NCBI GenBank assembly: GCA_947625875.1
Contig: CANQQG010000008.1
Span: 1 to 56,312 of the forward strand
DNA length: 56,312 bases
Source: an uncultured Lachnospiraceae bacterium
GTDB lineage: Bacteria; Bacillota; Clostridia; Lachnospirales; Lachnospiraceae
Direction: 5' to 3'
Both the position numbers and the translations under genes were made by a program. Below the pieces are notes generated by a model. It was given only the letters and a program-made list of their open reading frames with translations, did no database searches and was not told where the DNA came from. Positions 1 to 7,020 of this stretch are shown in pieces. The stretch's first letter is position 1, and every line of letters begins with the position of its first letter.

Positions 1-45
1 AATGCTCACACAGAAGCATGAGCAGGGCTTTATTGTTTGTGAACT

Positions 46-61
46 TGTTTCACGTGGAACA
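46..61. other. parS: parS-like ParB (Spo0J) binding site
   Basis: The 16 bases TGTTTCACGTGGAACA differ by one base from the perfect palindrome TGTTTCACGTGAAACA. The reverse complement, TGTTCCACGTGAAACA, is a commonly seen natural variant. Such sites load ParB/Spo0J onto chromosomes near the replication origin. It overlaps the last codons and the TGA stop of the flippase-like gene, which is usual because parS sites often lie inside genes. It is the only such site I noticed in the window. Confidence 0.75.
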
Positions 62-976
62 TTTTTCAGACAATACCCCGCGCAGCGCATACGCGGCAAA
101 ATCCCCCGCCACCGTAATCAGGCGGTGCAGCACGCCAAGCATAACGATGTTGTCCTGTCCCATAAGCGGCGTCAGCAGCAGCGTCAGCACAAGCTCCCGC
201 ACGCCAATGCCGCCCGGCGCGCCCGGCACGACAAACCCCAATACCCACGCAATGATATACGCGGATATCATCTGCAGCGCGTCCCCGGGCGACGGCGCCG
301 CTATCTGGTATCCGTATAAAAATACCAGGATTGCACCAAGCATGGCAAGCACAAGCAGATACGTCAGAAAGCAGGCCAGGAAATTTTTTACAAAACCTTT
401 TTTTCGGGCTTCTCCCAGTTTCTTTCGGTACAGATAAACCATCGCCAGCATCCCGGCTGCCGCTGCGGATAAAACAAGCGCTACAGACACGCCGCGCGGC
501 AGCGAAACGGCCTGCAGCGCCGCAGAGACCGCCTGTTCCAGCTGCCGGAACGCGGCTGTTACGCCAAGCAATAATGCCGCCAGAATCAGGCTGCACACTT
601 CGATCAGGCTTGCCCCCGCGATCTGCTTTTGCGACAGCTCCAGCCTGCCCGCAAACAGATTCCGCTCTACATAATGCATGACATTTCCCGGCAGGTATTT
701 CCCGATATTTGCCTTTGCATAAACGCGCATCGCTTCCTTCCGGTCACAGCGGCGCCCGGAAAAAAATTCCAGCCAGCGGCGCCATGCGCTCCCCATCAGG
801 TAAACCGTCGCTGTCTTGATGGCAATGCAGGCGGCGCAGAGCAATAAAAAAAGCGGTATGTTTTTTATGGAAATGCCGCTGAGATCGATCCGCAGCAATG
901 CCGCTGTAATGAAAAGAATGGATAATGCGGAAACCGCATTACCCAATGCTTTTATATATTTCTTTTTATTTTTCAT
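50..976 (-). CDS. Lysylphosphatidylglycerol synthase/UPF0104-type flippase-like membrane protein
   Basis: A 308-residue polytopic membrane protein with hydrophobic segments along its whole length. It resembles the integral-membrane half of the MprF/lysylphosphatidylglycerol synthase TM family (UPF0104). The family-typical GKYLPGNVMHYVERNLFAG stretch near residue 95 and the glycine/proline-rich GFVVPGAPGGIGVRE near residue 250 are visible. The aminoacyl-transferase half of MprF is absent. Family members are thought to move lipid-linked molecules across the membrane. Its start overlaps the stop of the upstream glycosyltransferase by 4 bases (ATGA), so the two are translationally coupled. A joint role in making or flipping a glycolipid or lipid-linked sugar is inferred. 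The exact substrate cannot be read from sequence. Confidence 0.8.
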   Translation of the reverse strand: MKNKKKYIKALGNAVSALSILFITAALLRIDLSGISIKNIPLFLLLCAACIAIKTATVYLMGSAWRRWLEFFSGRRCDRKEAMRVYAKANIGKYLPGNVMHYVERNLFAGRLELSQKQIAGASLIEVCSLILAALLLGVTAAFRQLEQAVSAALQAVSLPRGVSVALVLSAAAAGMLAMVYLYRKKLGEARKKGFVKNFLACFLTYLLVLAMLGAILVFLYGYQIAAPSPGDALQMISAYIIAWVLGFVVPGAPGGIGVRELVLTLLLTPLMGQDNIVMLGVLHRLITVAGDFAAYALRGVLSEKCST

Positions 977-1950
977 TGACTGTCTTCCCCGTTTTTTTCC
1001 GAAAGCCTTACCCCGTCATAGTCCATTTTCCGCACATGGTACTGCACGTCCTCAAGGATTTTCCGATTCGACGCGATGACATCCGCAAGCAGCCCTACGA
1101 TGACCGTCTGGAAACCGAGCAGCAGCAGGATCGCCGCTAAAATCAACGACTGGATATGCCCGCCCCCGGCTCCATGGAAATAATAATACAGAAAACGCAC
1201 GCCGACCGCCACGCCCGCGAAAAAAATGACGCTTCCGATCGCCGCAAAAAACTGCAGCGGCTTGTAGAGCATAAACACATGGCCGATCGTCAGAATCGAT
1301 TTTTTAATATACCCCGTCATGCTTTTCATCAGCTTGGACGGGCGCGTCTCCTTATTTGTGCGCACCGGCACGGAATCCATCGCGATTTTTGTGCGGCCCG
1401 CCTGCACAATTGTTTCCAGCGTATACGTATATTCATTTGTCACGTTCAGACGCATCGCCGCCTCCCGGCTGTATGCGCGAAAGCCGCTCGGCGCGTCCGG
1501 AATGTCCGAACGGCTCGCCTTGCGCACAACCCAGCTTCCAAAATGCTGCAGCTTTTTTTTCAGCGGCGAAAAATCTTCAATCTCATCAATCGGACGTTCG
1601 CCGATCACAATGTCCGTCTTTTTTTCCAGGATCGGGCGCACGAGCTTTTCAATGTCCGCGCCCTCGTACTGGTTGTCCGCATCCGTATTGACGATAATGT
1701 CCGCGCCATTGCGCAGGCACGCGTCCAGTCCCGCCATAAACCCTTTGGCAAGCCCGCGGTTTTTGCGGAAATTCACCACATAATTCACGCCCCAGCGGCG
1801 CGCGACTTCCACCGTATCATCATCGCTTCCGTCGTTGATGATCAGATACTCGATCGCATCAATGCCCTCGATCTGACGCGGCAAAGCATTCAGCGCGATC
1901 TCCAGCGTTTTCGCCTCGTTATAGCAGGGGATCTGAATGATCAGTTTCAT
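973..1950 (-). CDS. Membrane-anchored family 2 glycosyltransferase (GtrB/DPM1-like)
   Basis: A 325-residue protein with an N-terminal GT-A domain: IQIPCYNEAKTLEIAL at residue 4, the NDGSDDDT nucleotide-binding loop, and the metal-binding TDADNQY near residue 92. It ends with two transmembrane helices at about residues 230-260 and 268-295 and a short cytoplasmic tail. This is the layout of polyprenyl-phosphate glycosyltransferases such as GtrB and YkcC, which move a sugar from a nucleotide sugar to undecaprenyl phosphate. It sits between glcK (9-bp gap) and a flippase-like gene (4-bp overlap). Together they could make and translocate a lipid-linked hexose; the sugar is not determined. Confidence 0.85.
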   Translation of the reverse strand: MKLIIQIPCYNEAKTLEIALNALPRQIEGIDAIEYLIINDGSDDDTVEVARRWGVNYVVNFRKNRGLAKGFMAGLDACLRNGADIIVNTDADNQYEGADIEKLVRPILEKKTDIVIGERPIDEIEDFSPLKKKLQHFGSWVVRKASRSDIPDAPSGFRAYSREAAMRLNVTNEYTYTLETIVQAGRTKIAMDSVPVRTNKETRPSKLMKSMTGYIKKSILTIGHVFMLYKPLQFFAAIGSVIFFAGVAVGVRFLYYYFHGAGGGHIQSLILAAILLLLGFQTVIVGLLADVIASNRKILEDVQYHVRKMDYDGVRLSEKNGEDSQ

Positions 1951-1959
1951 GGCCGGCCC

Positions 1960-2907
1960 CTAATCTTCCCCGTTCAGCAGCAAAGACACGCCGCCGTATA
2001 CGCCCGCGTCATTGCCAAGCGTCGCGAGCGCAAATCTGGCGTCTCTGCAGGCATGGAAGGCGCGCTCTATGTAATATTTCTGTATTACGTCCGTCAGAAT
2101 CGGCCCCGCCTTGGACACGCCGCCGCCGATCACAAACACCTCCGGATCCACGACGCATGCCACATTCGCAAGCGCGGTCCCAAGAATCTTCCCCATTTTT
2201 TCTACGACCTCCAATGCAACCGCATCCTTGTCTTTTGCCGCGTCAAACACATCTTTTGCCGTTATCTTATCGAAAGAACGCAGCGAAGACGCGCGTCCGT
2301 CCGCCGCAAGCGCGCGGTTTGCCAGCCGCACTACGCCTGTCGCCGATGCATACTGCTCAAGGCAGCCATGTTTGCCGCAGCCACAGGCCTCCGGCTCATT
2401 TTCCTCCACAAAGATATGGCCGATTTCGCCGCCCGCGCCGTTTGGGCCTTCGACGATCTTTCCATCTATGATGATGCCGCCGCCAACGCCTGTGCCAAGC
2501 GTGACCATAACGGCATTTTTATATCCTTTTCCGCCGCCCTGCCACATTTCGCCGAGCGCCGCTATATTTGCATCATTGCCGACTTTTACAGGAAGCCCGG
2601 TCTTTGCCCCCAGTTCCTGCGCCACATCCACGCGCCCCCAGCCCAGGTTCGCGCACCGGATAACGACCGCGCTGCCTGTCACCGGCCCCGGAACGCCGAT
2701 GCCGATGCCCGCCACGTCCTCTTTTCCGATCTTTTTTTCACTCAGTTTCCCTTCAACCGCCGCCGCAATATCGTCCAGGATCGAACTCCCCTGGTTTTTT
2801 GTATCCGTCGGGATCTCCCACTTATCAAGCATTTTCCCTGTCATTTCAAACAGGCTCATCTTAATCGTCGTCCCTCCGACGTCTATGCCAAAACCATATT
2901 TTTTCAT
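1960..2907 (-). CDS. glcK: ROK-family glucokinase
   Basis: A 315-residue ROK-family sugar kinase that phosphorylates glucose with ATP in the cytoplasm. The N-terminal ATP phosphate-binding motif GIDVGGTTIKMSLF is at residue 7. The sugar-binding region contains GTGVGGGIIIDGKIVEGPNGAGGEIGH, read in parts around residues 138-165. The zinc-binding CGCGKHGCLEQYAS follows at about residue 175. Length is normal for the family. It is the first gene of a three-gene operon with the glycosyltransferase and flippase-like genes, and a strong SigA promoter lies 81 bp upstream. It could be a ROK kinase for a related hexose, but the ROK glucokinase signature is strong. Confidence 0.88.
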   Translation of the reverse strand: MKKYGFGIDVGGTTIKMSLFEMTGKMLDKWEIPTDTKNQGSSILDDIAAAVEGKLSEKKIGKEDVAGIGIGVPGPVTGSAVVIRCANLGWGRVDVAQELGAKTGLPVKVGNDANIAALGEMWQGGGKGYKNAVMVTLGTGVGGGIIIDGKIVEGPNGAGGEIGHIFVEENEPEACGCGKHGCLEQYASATGVVRLANRALAADGRASSLRSFDKITAKDVFDAAKDKDAVALEVVEKMGKILGTALANVACVVDPEVFVIGGGVSKAGPILTDVIQKYYIERAFHACRDARFALATLGNDAGVYGGVSLLLNGED

Positions 2908-2987
2908 ACCTTTTTCTCCTTTTCCTTTTTTATACGCCGAAGCATACTCTTTTGGCTCACCGGTATATCTAATTTCCAGATAATTTC

Positions 2988-3016
2988 AGTATAGGGGAAT
3001 TTCAGCGTCCTGTCAA
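2988..3016 (-). promoter_or_regulatory. SigA promoter of the glcK operon
   Basis: On the minus strand TTGACA (3011-3016) and TATACT (2988-2993) are separated by exactly 17 bp. This is a near-consensus housekeeping promoter pointing at glcK. Confidence 0.8.
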
Positions 3017-3034
3017 TGAAAGATATCCCTGATT

Positions 3035-4267
3035 TTAAGTCCGGCTCTCCCCGCCCAGCACTTTATTTAAGACGTCCGCAAGCGGCTCCATCGCATTGAC
3101 GGCCTCCTGATAGGTATTCGTCTGCGCGCCGACTTCCACAAGCAGCGACTTCGGAAGATACTGCATATTATAACGGTAGCCTTTCAGATAAATGCAGCGG
3201 GAGAATCCCGGATAATACTCCGCCGCCGCAAGCTGCATCTGAAACGAAAACGCAAGGTTATCCGCCAGGTTCGGGTTTGCCAGATAACCGATGTCGCCCT
3301 GCGCCGTCGTATGGCTCAGCCCGTTAAAAAACATGATCGTCGCCGTATCTTTTCCATTTATCTTTTCAACGAGCCGCGTCCCTTCCGCCACGCCGTCCCT
3401 GTGCAGGTCGATGATGACCTGGATCTGCGGGTTCTCCGCAAGCAGTTTTTCCAGCGCCGGGGCGGCCCTTGAATAGGCGTTGTCGCGGTCAGGGACGTCA
3501 TAGCTGCCCTTGTGGTGCAAAACGCGGTATCCGTATTTTTTCTCCAAAATATCCGCCAAGTAATCCCCCAGCCCCACAACGGACTGCGACGCATCCTGCG
3601 AATCCGCGAACCGTTCCTGTGAATGCGTATGGTAAATCAGAATCTGCGGCCCCTCCCGCTCCTTATCCACCCGCATATCTTTTGCCAGCATTTCCGCCGC
3701 GTTCAGCTGGCTGCTGTTTGTCGTCGTCGTGCTGTCCACGCGGTAAAAATTCTGCAGCAGATAATCAAAATCCATAAGCTTGCGCCTGTCATATGTTTTT
3801 ACGCGCGCGCCTTCCGACGCCGCCGCAGGCTCCGCATCCCCTGCGTCCGCGCCCTGCAGCCCCTGGAGATCCATCTCTTCCTGCCGCGCGTCATTCTCCT
3901 GCAGATAAAGATCCGCCGCCACCTGTCCGCCGCTGCCTTCCTCCCCCGCCATAAGCTCGCCCATCACATACTGCGCATCCTGCCGCCTGACGTATGCGTA
4001 GATCGGCAGCAGATCCTCCATACCCTCAGAAATATAATCATAAACGGTCTTCTGCCCGGAAGCGGACGCGTCATAGGCAAGCATCGGAAAACTGCTCTTT
4101 ATCATTTCATAATTAATATCTGACTGCACAGACTGCCAGAACGCGTCGAAAAGCGTATGTTTCCCGCCGCCCGAAGTTTCCGCGATATAAATGCAGGACA
4201 CGATAAGTATGAGCAGCCAGACCAAACGGTCCCGCCGCCCCGCCAGATATTTTTTTCTGTTATGCAT
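3035..4267 (-). CDS. spoIIP: Stage II sporulation protein P (forespore engulfment peptidoglycan hydrolase)
   Basis: A 410-residue protein with one N-terminal membrane anchor at residues 14-28, a variable acidic linker, and a C-terminal amidase/endopeptidase domain. The zinc-site motifs IYHTHSQE (about residue 208) and IDLHRDGV (about residue 285) are intact. With SpoIID and SpoIIM it degrades peptidoglycan during engulfment. It lies 119 bp downstream of gpr on the same strand, the gpr-spoIIP order seen in Bacillus and Clostridia, so co-transcription late in sporulation is likely. Confidence 0.93.
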   Translation of the reverse strand: MHNRKKYLAGRRDRLVWLLILIVSCIYIAETSGGGKHTLFDAFWQSVQSDINYEMIKSSFPMLAYDASASGQKTVYDYISEGMEDLLPIYAYVRRQDAQYVMGELMAGEEGSGGQVAADLYLQENDARQEEMDLQGLQGADAGDAEPAAASEGARVKTYDRRKLMDFDYLLQNFYRVDSTTTTNSSQLNAAEMLAKDMRVDKEREGPQILIYHTHSQERFADSQDASQSVVGLGDYLADILEKKYGYRVLHHKGSYDVPDRDNAYSRAAPALEKLLAENPQIQVIIDLHRDGVAEGTRLVEKINGKDTATIMFFNGLSHTTAQGDIGYLANPNLADNLAFSFQMQLAAAEYYPGFSRCIYLKGYRYNMQYLPKSLLVEVGAQTNTYQEAVNAMEPLADVLNKVLGGESRT

Positions 4268-4386
4268 CCTCTATCCCCCTGACTGCATATACTGCATATT
4301 TCCCCGCGGCTTCCGGTCGCGCCTGCGGGATCTGATTTTCCGGAAAATACGTATAATCTATACAGTATATGCGCGCGCTCCGGTTT

Positions 4387-5352
4387 TTATGCATCTTCAC
4401 CGCATTCTTCTTTTTTCTGCAGCGCGAGGTTGATTCCCTCGGAAACAGTAAAACTCAGGCGCTTTACTGCCTCGTCGATATCTTTCGGCGTCACATACAG
4501 TGTATTCAGCTGCGGCGCAAGCAATTCCCGCACCAGTTCATATTTTTCCATCATGTCCAGTTTTTCATAAGAGCTGCCGATGCGCTGGAGCTGTTCCGCC
4601 TGGCTCAGTGCGCCCAGAAGCGTATTCATGGTGTCTATAACGATCGTCGCCGCATCCACGACGGTCGGAATCCCGATCGCGATAACAGGGACGCCGATGC
4701 TCTCACTGTTCAGCGCATGGCGGTGGTTTCCCACGCCGGAACCCGGGTTAATGCCCGTATCCGTTATCTGTATCGTCCGGTTCAGCCGCCTTGTGCTTCG
4801 CGCCGCCAGCGCGTCGACGGCAATGATCACGTCCGGGGAAGTCTCTTTGCTTATGCCGCGCACAATCTCCATCGATTCCATGCCCGTCTGCGCCATAACG
4901 CCCGGCACAATGCCGCTGACGGATTTGTGGCAGCTGTCCCCGATCACGTATTTCCCAAATTCCCGGATAATATGCCTCGTGACACAGAGATTGTCGACAA
5001 CGCGCGGGCCGAGGGAGTCCGGCGTCACTTCGCGGTTGCCCAGACCGACAACGAGCGTCGTAAAATCTTTTTTCTGCGGCAGGAGCCGCTTTAAGGCTTT
5101 CGACAGCTGTACGGAAACCTCTCTGTGATATCCGTCGTCTTCCTCGATCATGCCCGGCGCCTCAAGCGTTACATAGTTCCCTTTCGGCTTCCCCATTGAT
5201 TTTGCCCCGTTTTCCGTTTCAATAATGACACTGCTGATATGAATGTCTGACGCCGCCTGCTCCTCTTCAAGCCGCACGCCTTTGATCTCCACATTGTCTT
5301 CTTCAAATTTTTCCCGCGCCTCCAGCGCTAAATCGGTACGAACCTGATACAT
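4387..5352 (-). CDS. gpr: GPR germination protease (spore protease)
   Basis: The aspartic-type protease that degrades small acid-soluble spore proteins when spores germinate. It begins with the conserved YQVRTDLALEAREKFE and carries VVGLGNREVTPDSLGPRVVDN and VIIAVDALAARSTRRLN, hallmarks of the family. The reading frame is open to an ATG at 5439, but I chose the ATG at 5350-5352. It is preceded by GAGGTTGG at proper spacing and gives 321 residues beginning close to the conserved region, whereas the upstream ATG has no ribosome binding site. In other species GPR is made as a zymogen and trimmed at its N-terminus. It lies next to spoIIP and divergent from rpsT. Confidence 0.93.
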   Translation of the reverse strand: MYQVRTDLALEAREKFEEDNVEIKGVRLEEEQAASDIHISSVIIETENGAKSMGKPKGNYVTLEAPGMIEEDDGYHREVSVQLSKALKRLLPQKKDFTTLVVGLGNREVTPDSLGPRVVDNLCVTRHIIREFGKYVIGDSCHKSVSGIVPGVMAQTGMESMEIVRGISKETSPDVIIAVDALAARSTRRLNRTIQITDTGINPGSGVGNHRHALNSESIGVPVIAIGIPTVVDAATIVIDTMNTLLGALSQAEQLQRIGSSYEKLDMMEKYELVRELLAPQLNTLYVTPKDIDEAVKRLSFTVSEGINLALQKKEECGEDA

Positions 5353-5447
5353 CTTTCCAACCTCGCGTGATTTTTTGTAACCGTCCAGCCAGCTGGAACA
5401 GATAACTGAACTGTTACTATTTTTTACAAAAAATTTCATTTTATGTA

Positions 5448-5476
5448 TTGACAGAACAAATCACTTCATCTATTAT
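5448..5476 (+). promoter_or_regulatory. SigA promoter of rpsT
   Basis: TTGACA at 5448-5453 and TATTAT at 5471-5476 are separated by 17 bp on the plus strand. Transcription would start near 5483, leaving an untranslated leader of about 138 nt before rpsT. Confidence 0.75.
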
Positions 5477-5486
5477 AAATTAGTGT

Positions 5487-5519
5487 GTTCATTAACACGT
5501 CCGTGTCCGCTTAATGAAC
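5487..5519 (+). promoter_or_regulatory. Hairpin at the 5' end of the rpsT leader
   Basis: GTTCATTAA (5487-5495) pairs perfectly with TTAATGAAC (5511-5519), and a smaller inner CACG/CGTG pairing is possible. It would form at the very 5' end of the rpsT transcript. A role in transcript stability or S20 autoregulation is inference. Confidence 0.5.
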
Positions 5520-5620
5520 GCCATTATCGGAAACAGGTTATGTTTCAACTATCATGAATCAAATCATGGGCCCGCTGCCCGGAGCAGCGTCCAATTTCAT
5601 TACAAATGGAGGTGTTTCAA

Positions 5621-5884
5621 TTGGCAAATATTAAATCTGCAAAGAAGAGAATCCGCGTATCGGAAAAAAGAGCCGCAAGGAACAAATCGATCCGTTCAAA
5701 AGTAAAAACATCCATTAAAAAAGTAGAGGCTGCGATTGCTGCAAACGATAAAGAAGCTGCAAAAAGCGCGCTGATCGCCGCAACATCCGAGCTTGCCAAA
5801 GCTACTTCCAAGGGTGTTTACCACAAAAATACTTCTTCCAGAAAAATTTCCAAATTAGCCCGAGCAGTAAATAAAATGGCATAA
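5621..5884 (+). CDS. rpsT: 30S ribosomal protein S20
   Basis: An 87-residue, lysine-rich primary 16S rRNA-binding protein. It reads ANIKSAKKRIRVSEK after the initiator and ends in SRKISKLARAVNKMA, as in S20 of Firmicutes. I set the start at the TTG at 5621. GGAGG at 5608-5612 sits 8 bases before it, and that length is exactly normal for S20. The ATG at 5606 overlaps the Shine-Dalgarno itself and is not the start. A TTG start is also found in E. coli rpsT, where it takes part in autoregulation. It is the only plus-strand gene in this part and is convergent with holA. Confidence 0.96.
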   Translation: MANIKSAKKRIRVSEKRAARNKSIRSKVKTSIKKVEAAIAANDKEAAKSALIAATSELAKATSKGVYHKNTSSRKISKLARAVNKMA

Positions 5885-5918
5885 TCGGAATCAGGAAATC
5901 AGAGAAACATATAACACA

Positions 5919-5945
5919 AAACCCGCCGTTGGCGGGTTTTTTATT
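5919..5945. terminator. Rho-independent terminator between rpsT and holA
   Basis: ACCCGCC-GTT-GGCGGGT (5921-5937) is followed by TTTTTTATTTT on the plus strand and preceded by AAAA, which serves as a T-run on the minus strand. It terminates rpsT and probably also holA, whose stop codon lies inside it. Confidence 0.88.
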
Positions 5946-6972
5946 TTTCCTGTACCGGCGCAGCGGACGGGGCGACGACGCCCTGCCCGGCTGCGCGTCC
6001 GGCGTCCGACACAATCAGAAGTTCCACTGCAAGCTGGTCAGCCAGTTTTCCTGTTTTGACGTCCGTTTCATATGCAACGCCCTCCTGTATGGCGCGCTTT
6101 AATTCTTCAAAAGAAAACGCCGCCGCCTGTTCCAGATTTTTCTTCACAGCAAACGGCGGTATGCCGGCTCTCTGCGCCATTGTCTTATTGTCTATGTGCG
6201 CCTGCCCCATCGATTTTAAATCCAGCAGAATGCGGAACTGCCTGCAGATCAAAAACAGAATCCGCATCGGGGGCTCCTTCAATGCGAGCAGGTCATAATA
6301 CAGCGAAAGCGCGCGTTTCCGCTCCCGCCTGCCGATCGCGTTCACCATCTCAAAAATCTGGTTGGATATCCGCTCCGTACAGACGGCTTCGATATCCGCA
6401 GCTTCTATCACATCTTTTTCCAGCGTATAGCACAACAGTTTTTCCAGTTCCCGGTCGATATTTCCCATATCCGTCCCGGTCTTTTCCAGAAACATTTTCA
6501 ATACCGGCTGCGTGATCTTTTTCTGCTCTTTTTTCAGCCGCCCCAGAATCCAGCGCGTTAAGATCTGCTCATTCTGAAACGGAAATTCCACTGCCCTGCC
6601 TGTTTTATTTACCGCCTTATACAGCTTTCCGCGCTTATCCACCTCACGCTCCACAAACACCATGCAAGTCGTCGGCGGAATATCCGGCACATATTTTGCC
6701 AGTTCCTCCGAACTGTTTTTGAAAAACCCGCTGTCTTCTATGAGAATCAGCCTGCGTTCCGCAAAAAAAGGCAGCGTTTCCGACAGGTCGATCAATGCCA
6801 GCGGATCCGTTTCCTTCCCTTCGCAGCGCGAAAAATTCATCGTGTCATCCGGCGGCACAAGCGCGTCCTTCAGCTTTCGCTTATACTGCTGTTTTAAGTA
6901 GTTTTCTTCTCCATACAACAGATAAGCGCGGGCAAACTGCCCGGTTTTAATATCCTCATCGATCGTTTTCAT
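5941..6972 (-). CDS. holA: DNA polymerase III subunit delta
   Basis: A 343-residue clamp-loader delta subunit. It has the N-terminal AYLLYGEENYLKQQYKRKL signature, the central FPFQNE..LTRWI region, and a C-terminal helical domain (DLLALKEPPMRILFLICRQFR). In the clamp loader, delta opens the beta sliding clamp. The start ATG is preceded by GGAG at good spacing. It is convergent with rpsT, a gene pair often adjacent in Firmicutes (inference from general synteny). The short Ala/Pro-rich tail after residue 325 is not part of the conserved domain. Confidence 0.92.
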   Translation of the reverse strand: MKTIDEDIKTGQFARAYLLYGEENYLKQQYKRKLKDALVPPDDTMNFSRCEGKETDPLALIDLSETLPFFAERRLILIEDSGFFKNSSEELAKYVPDIPPTTCMVFVEREVDKRGKLYKAVNKTGRAVEFPFQNEQILTRWILGRLKKEQKKITQPVLKMFLEKTGTDMGNIDRELEKLLCYTLEKDVIEAADIEAVCTERISNQIFEMVNAIGRRERKRALSLYYDLLALKEPPMRILFLICRQFRILLDLKSMGQAHIDNKTMAQRAGIPPFAVKKNLEQAAAFSFEELKRAIQEGVAYETDVKTGKLADQLAVELLIVSDAGRAAGQGVVAPSAAPVQEK

Positions 6973-7020
6973 CGCATTCTCCGTTTCCTGAAACAGCCCG
7001 AAGCCGCCTTTTTGCGCCCG

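Noticed and set aside
1156..2994. A 612-codon plus-strand frame opposite the glycosyltransferase and glucokinase genes
   Set aside because: Its translation is very rich in Arg and His and matches nothing, while both minus-strand genes have clear family motifs. It is a shadow frame caused by codon use.
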